Assembly (NCBI GenBank): GCA_003483345.1
Contig: DMWH01000147.1
Coordinates: 1 to 29,082, forward strand
From: Clostridiales bacterium
Lineage (GTDB): Bacteria > Bacillota > Clostridia > Tissierellales > Sedimentibacteraceae
Length of the DNA: 29,082 bases
Direction of reading: 5' to 3'
Numbering within the stretch: position 1 is the first letter of the stretch; every line of letters begins with the position of its first letter. The notes below the pieces were generated by a model, which saw only the letters and a program-made list of their open reading frames with translations, was not told the DNA's origin and ran no database searches. Shown here in pieces: positions 26,424-29,082 of the stretch. Made by a program: the position numbers and the translations under genes.

Positions 26424-26466
26424 CTTTATTTCCTCCTATCTTTTTACAACTGAAGTACTCACCTTC

Positions 26467-26490
26467 GGCATTCATGCAAATTTGAATGCC
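26467..26490 (-). repeat. Perfect 7-bp inverted repeat in the stalk-protein leader
   Basis: GGCATTC and GAATGCC flank a 10-base loop in the 106-base region upstream of the stalk gene. No U-tract follows, so it is not a clear terminator. It may be an operator or leader hairpin, about 45 bases before the start codon. Confidence 0.4.
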
Positions 26491-26529
26491 TCCAAGTAAT
26501 TTCAATACAAATATGACTTAACTCTAATT

Positions 26530-26910
26530 TTAGGTATCTATCCTGAAAAAGGCTAATAGCTTATCCCAATTTCCTGGGTATCCATTGCTACCGTTCCATG
26601 TAATAATTTGATTGTTTTCACGTTTTACCGCCAATGTCCACTGCGTCCCATCACAAATGAATGGATCAACATACTCATAATTCCAATACTCAACATGAAG
26701 TGCATCAAAATTATCTAATAACAACATAGTCTCTTCCTCAGAAAATCGTTTTTCAACAGAAGATGAATCATAGCCCTTGGTTGTTGTTAAAGTTGCAGTG
26801 TTGTTTTTGATATTTAAATAATAAGTATCGTATCCACCGAAATACCCACCAATATTAAAGTAAATTTCAGTAATAGGTGTTATATTGCTGTCATCAATAT
26901 TTTTAATCTT
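26530..26910 (-). pseudogene. Downstream half of a broken gene, no start codon
   Basis: 126 codons are open from just after a TAA (26911-26913) but hold no ATG, GTG or TTG before residue 62. The first part (TEIYFNIGGYFGGYDTYYLN) and the second (VEYWNYEYVDPFICDGTQWT, then WNGSNGYPGNWDKLLAFF) are collinear with a small bacterial family that I know only as hypothetical. Only the 65-residue stretch from the ATG at 26727 would be made from a normal start. The frame becomes continuous with the upstream DUF6508 frame if one A is restored in the A-tract at 26900-26904, so this looks like a frameshifted fusion or a degraded second gene. Confidence 0.6.
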
Positions 26911-27224
26911 TTAAGCCACTTGATAATGCTTCCGTCATCGAGGAAATTTAGAAAAGCCATTTTAGAAATTGTATCAGCTTGAATAGTACCCATTATTAAT
27001 GCAAGTATGCATTTATCATCTAATAATTCTATATTAGCTTTTCTCATTGAATTCCTGTTCCAATTAATATTATTATAATTTAATATGGAAACATACTCTG
27101 AAAGCTGATATTTAGGATGATTATCAGAAAACTCATAAAACTCTCTAATAAATGAATTCACAAGTTCTTCATAAGTTTCTTATGGCATATAAATTGTGGC
27201 TTTAGAAGTTTCATCATCATCATC
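26880..27224 (-). pseudogene. DUF6508-type gene with in-frame stop and frameshift
   Basis: The open part (GTG at 27161) reads FIREFYEFSDNHP, KCILALIMGTIQAD and GSIIKWLKRLK, the pattern of DUF6508, a small family of unknown function. Its N-terminal segment continues upstream in the same frame (ETSKATIYMP) but is cut by TAA at 27180-27182, where related proteins have an aromatic residue after MP. At the other end the frame slips after KRLK at an A-tract (26900-26904), losing the usual ending. Two lesions suggest a decayed gene rather than a working one. A sequencing error in the A-tract cannot explain the stop. Confidence 0.6.
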
Positions 27225-27283
27225 TCCCTAATATATCCACTGTCCGCATAACAGCACATTTTCTAGTTTCCCAATATATTTTG

Positions 27284-28141
27284 TCAGTATTTTAAACTTG
27301 CTGGCTTCGCTTTCATTTCCTGTAAATTCCGCCACTCGTCATAAATCGAACGAAGCTCTGCATCCAAATAAGTTAGAGACTTTTCTTTTATGTCATCAGG
27401 TACGCCATAATATGCTTCTGCAATGGAACCTGTAATTGCTGCTAATGTATCACTGTCGCCGCCTACTGAAATCGCTGTTCTGATGGCATCTTCAAATGAA
27501 GTGGATTCCAAGAAAGCAACAATTGCTTGTGGAACTGTTCCCTGACAGGTTTCATTGAATTTATATGTATCTCTTATTTCATCAATTGTGAAATTTAAAT
27601 TATAATAATTTTCATTTATCTTCTGTCGAATTTCTTCCTTAGTAGCTCCGTGCCTTGCCATATAGATTGAAACTACAGTAGCTTCTGCGCCTTTGATACC
27701 TTCTTTGTGATTATGTGTTGTAGACGTTACTGTTTTAGACAATTTACGTGCTTTATGTTCTGTTTTAGCAATAAATCCTACAGGACTTATACGCATTGCA
27801 GCTCCATTCCCAAAGCTGTTATACGGCTTGGGATTATCGCTGAAAACCCAACGTCTAAACATTCCGCCATAACCGCAATATGGGTATCTACGCCCAATTT
27901 CCTGCATGTATTTAATTGTCATACTTTCAAGCAATTTATTATATTCATAATTATTTCCGCATTCGTTTAAGAAAGGCTTAATTCTTTTCTCTGTTTCCAT
28001 AATAGCTTTAGCTACAGCTATGGTCATTATGCTGTCGTCTGTTACATTGCATTTATCGGTGAAAAGTTCAAATTCCTTGTTCCTGTGATTATTAAATTCA
28101 AACCGAGAACCTACAATATCGCCTATAATCGCTCCTATCAA
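27284..28141 (-). CDS. ADP-ribosylglycohydrolase family protein
   Basis: A 285-residue DraG/ARH-type hydrolase: GAIIGDIVGSRFEF at the start, the metal-binding TDDS at 34-37, GNGAAMRISPVGF near 118-130 and the second metal site VGGDSDTLAAITGSIAEAYYG near 227-247, all intact. The family removes ADP-ribose from proteins, nucleic acids or small molecules with two magnesium ions. The start is TTG with GAAGGTG six bases upstream. No ADP-ribosyltransferase gene is visible nearby, so the substrate is unknown. It may reverse a phage or toxin modification, but it may also be plain housekeeping. Confidence 0.92.
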   Translation of the reverse strand: MIGAIIGDIVGSRFEFNNHRNKEFELFTDKCNVTDDSIMTIAVAKAIMETEKRIKPFLNECGNNYEYNKLLESMTIKYMQEIGRRYPYCGYGGMFRRWVFSDNPKPYNSFGNGAAMRISPVGFIAKTEHKARKLSKTVTSTTHNHKEGIKGAEATVVSIYMARHGATKEEIRQKINENYYNLNFTIDEIRDTYKFNETCQGTVPQAIVAFLESTSFEDAIRTAISVGGDSDTLAAITGSIAEAYYGVPDDIKEKSLTYLDAELRSIYDEWRNLQEMKAKPASLKY

Positions 28142-28160
28142 CTAATACACCTTCTTTCTC

Positions 28161-28178
28161 TATACTATTAACAGTATA
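28161..28178 (-). repeat. 6-bp inverted repeat upstream of the ADP-ribosylglycohydrolase gene
   Basis: TATACT and AGTATA flank a 6-base loop, 20 bases before the TTG start. This could be an operator or a promoter -10 palindrome; it is short and AT-rich. Confidence 0.25.
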
Positions 28179-28198
28179 AAGTGAAATTTCTAGGTAAG

Positions 28199-28215
28199 GT
28201 CGCTTAAATTGCGAC
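28199..28215 (-). terminator. GTCGC/GCGAC hairpin after the DUF2779 gene
   Basis: A 5-bp GC-containing stem with loop AATTTAA sits nine bases past the DUF2779 stop. No U-run follows, so termination would be weak if it occurs at all. Confidence 0.3.
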
Positions 28216-28223
28216 ATTTGATG

Positions 28224-29082
28224 TTAACAAATCATATCCTTCCATCCTTCATAAATCATAACCATAGCAAATGTATCCAATTCACAGTATTTTAGAAGAG
28301 CCTTTTTAATTTCATTACGCTCATAATCCGACATTTCGGTAAACTGAAGCATTGCATAGGCGGTCATGGCTGCGCCGCCATCTCTTAATTGGTCATTATT
28401 CAATAATATAAAATCCTTGTCTGATACATCCTCAAACATTTTAGGCAGAAGCTTATATGGGTCTATAACCTTATTGTTTTCATATTTAATCCACGTCCAA
28501 TTATTGTAGTTTAAGCTTGGAATTTCTTTCGTTCCGTAAATAGGCTTGGAATACTTGTCCCGTAAAAAGGCGGAGCTGTTTAAAATGGCAGGAAGCACTG
28601 TCTTAATTGAATTAGAGCCTTTCATTGCCAGGTCATAATAGTATCTTTTAACAAGCTCGCACATGTCAACCATATTGCGAGGACCTTCCCACTTTTCAAA
28701 ACTCCCGTTCACCGATTTTGTGATGCTTTTTATAAATTCGCACAATTCTTCCCTGTCGGGAATATCATTTTTATCTTCTTTTAATTGCCTGTAAATAGTG
28801 TTTAAATATGTATTCTCGTGGGCTGCATATCTAAAAATTGTCCCAGTATCCTTATCTAATTCAGTCTTTAGTTTTCTTATAAATTCATAATTCGGAAATA
28901 CTCCCGGCTCTGTGTTTAAATATTGACCCCGATGCTCAATATCTCCGTTTTCGTGAACAATGTGATGCGAAAACTGAAAAGCAATTCCTTCATAGGGTCT
29001 TCTTCCCTTATTAAACGGAATGGCTGCCATTGAAGTTTCAAAATCAATGAAGTGAAGCGGATAAGTCCATGAATCCATTTCC
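28224..29082 (-). CDS. DUF2779 protein, C-terminal RNase-T-like exonuclease part (5' end outside window)
   Basis: About 286 codons, open to the window edge, so the true start lies outside; the ATG at 29078 is probably internal. The visible part is the DUF2779 domain: HFIDFETSMAAIP at the start (first acidic pair of a DEDD exonuclease), RYAAHENTYL near 103, NMVDMCELVKRYYYDLA near 155-171 and LKYCELDTFAMVMIYEGW near the end. DEDD-fold proteins digest DNA or RNA from the 3' end. Whole family members are 500 residues or more and often begin with a Cas4/RecB-like domain. It may be a repair or defence nuclease. It is read as part of the flanking region of the island. Confidence 0.85.
   Translation of the reverse strand, partial: EMDSWTYPLHFIDFETSMAAIPFNKGRRPYEGIAFQFSHHIVHENGDIEHRGQYLNTEPGVFPNYEFIRKLKTELDKDTGTIFRYAAHENTYLNTIYRQLKEDKNDIPDREELCEFIKSITKSVNGSFEKWEGPRNMVDMCELVKRYYYDLAMKGSNSIKTVLPAILNSSAFLRDKYSKPIYGTKEIPSLNYNNWTWIKYENNKVIDPYKLLPKMFEDVSDKDFILLNNDQLRDGGAAMTAYAMLQFTEMSDYERNEIKKALLKYCELDTFAMVMIYEGWKDMIC

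Noticed and set aside
7577..29082. CRISPR array, tRNA, rRNA or insertion sequence
   Set aside because: No spaced direct repeats, no tRNA-like or rRNA-like sequence, and no transposase-like protein on either strand.

Overview
This is a low-GC stretch in which every gene I can support lies on the minus strand, so transcription runs from high to low coordinates. Purine-rich AGGAGG-type ribosome sites, frequent TTG and GTG starts, a copper-amine-oxidase-like 'stalk' surface protein and a probable selenocysteine codon together suggest an anaerobic Firmicute, most likely a member of the Clostridia. Most of the window (about 25.5 kb down to position 1) looks like a defence island made of several modules. 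I see no rRNA, tRNA, CRISPR array or insertion sequence.

Right end (29.1-25.6 kb), upstream in the direction of transcription. There is the C-terminal part of a DUF2779 protein with an RNase-T-like exonuclease fold (cut by the window edge) and an ADP-ribosylglycohydrolase. Next comes a decayed DUF6508 locus with an in-frame stop and a poly-A frameshift. Last is a secreted stalk-domain protein with Ig-like and carboxypeptidase-regulatory-like regions.

Centre-right (25.5-11.7 kb). An AAA+ ATPase and an S8 subtilisin-like protease form an IetAS-like pair. A 216-residue protein follows that looks to me like a PD-(D/E)XK nuclease. After a clear extended -10 promoter comes a tight operon: DUF499 ATPase, DUF3780 protein, DUF1156 DNA methyltransferase, and a PLD-nuclease/SNF2-helicase fusion. 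This set matches the helicase-methylase-ATPase (Hma-like) loci known from defence-island surveys.

Centre-left (11.7-6.2 kb). A DUF4935 PIN-domain nuclease, a large SF1 (RecD/UvrD-type) helicase, an HNH endonuclease with a PUA/EVE-like N-terminal region, and a YjbQ-family enzyme.

Left end (6.1 kb to 1). An ArsC/Spx-family thioredoxin-fold gene carries an in-frame TGA exactly where the catalytic cysteine belongs, which points to a selenoprotein. A translationally coupled three-gene operon follows: DUF6361, a two-HxK PLD-family protein, and a large superfamily 2 helicase that runs off the window. No intergenic stretch exceeds about 280 bases.

The best candidates for something under-described are the UGA-containing ArsC gene, the DUF6361-PLD-helicase operon, and the nuclease-like gene placed between the ATPase/protease pair and the DUF499/DUF1156 operon.
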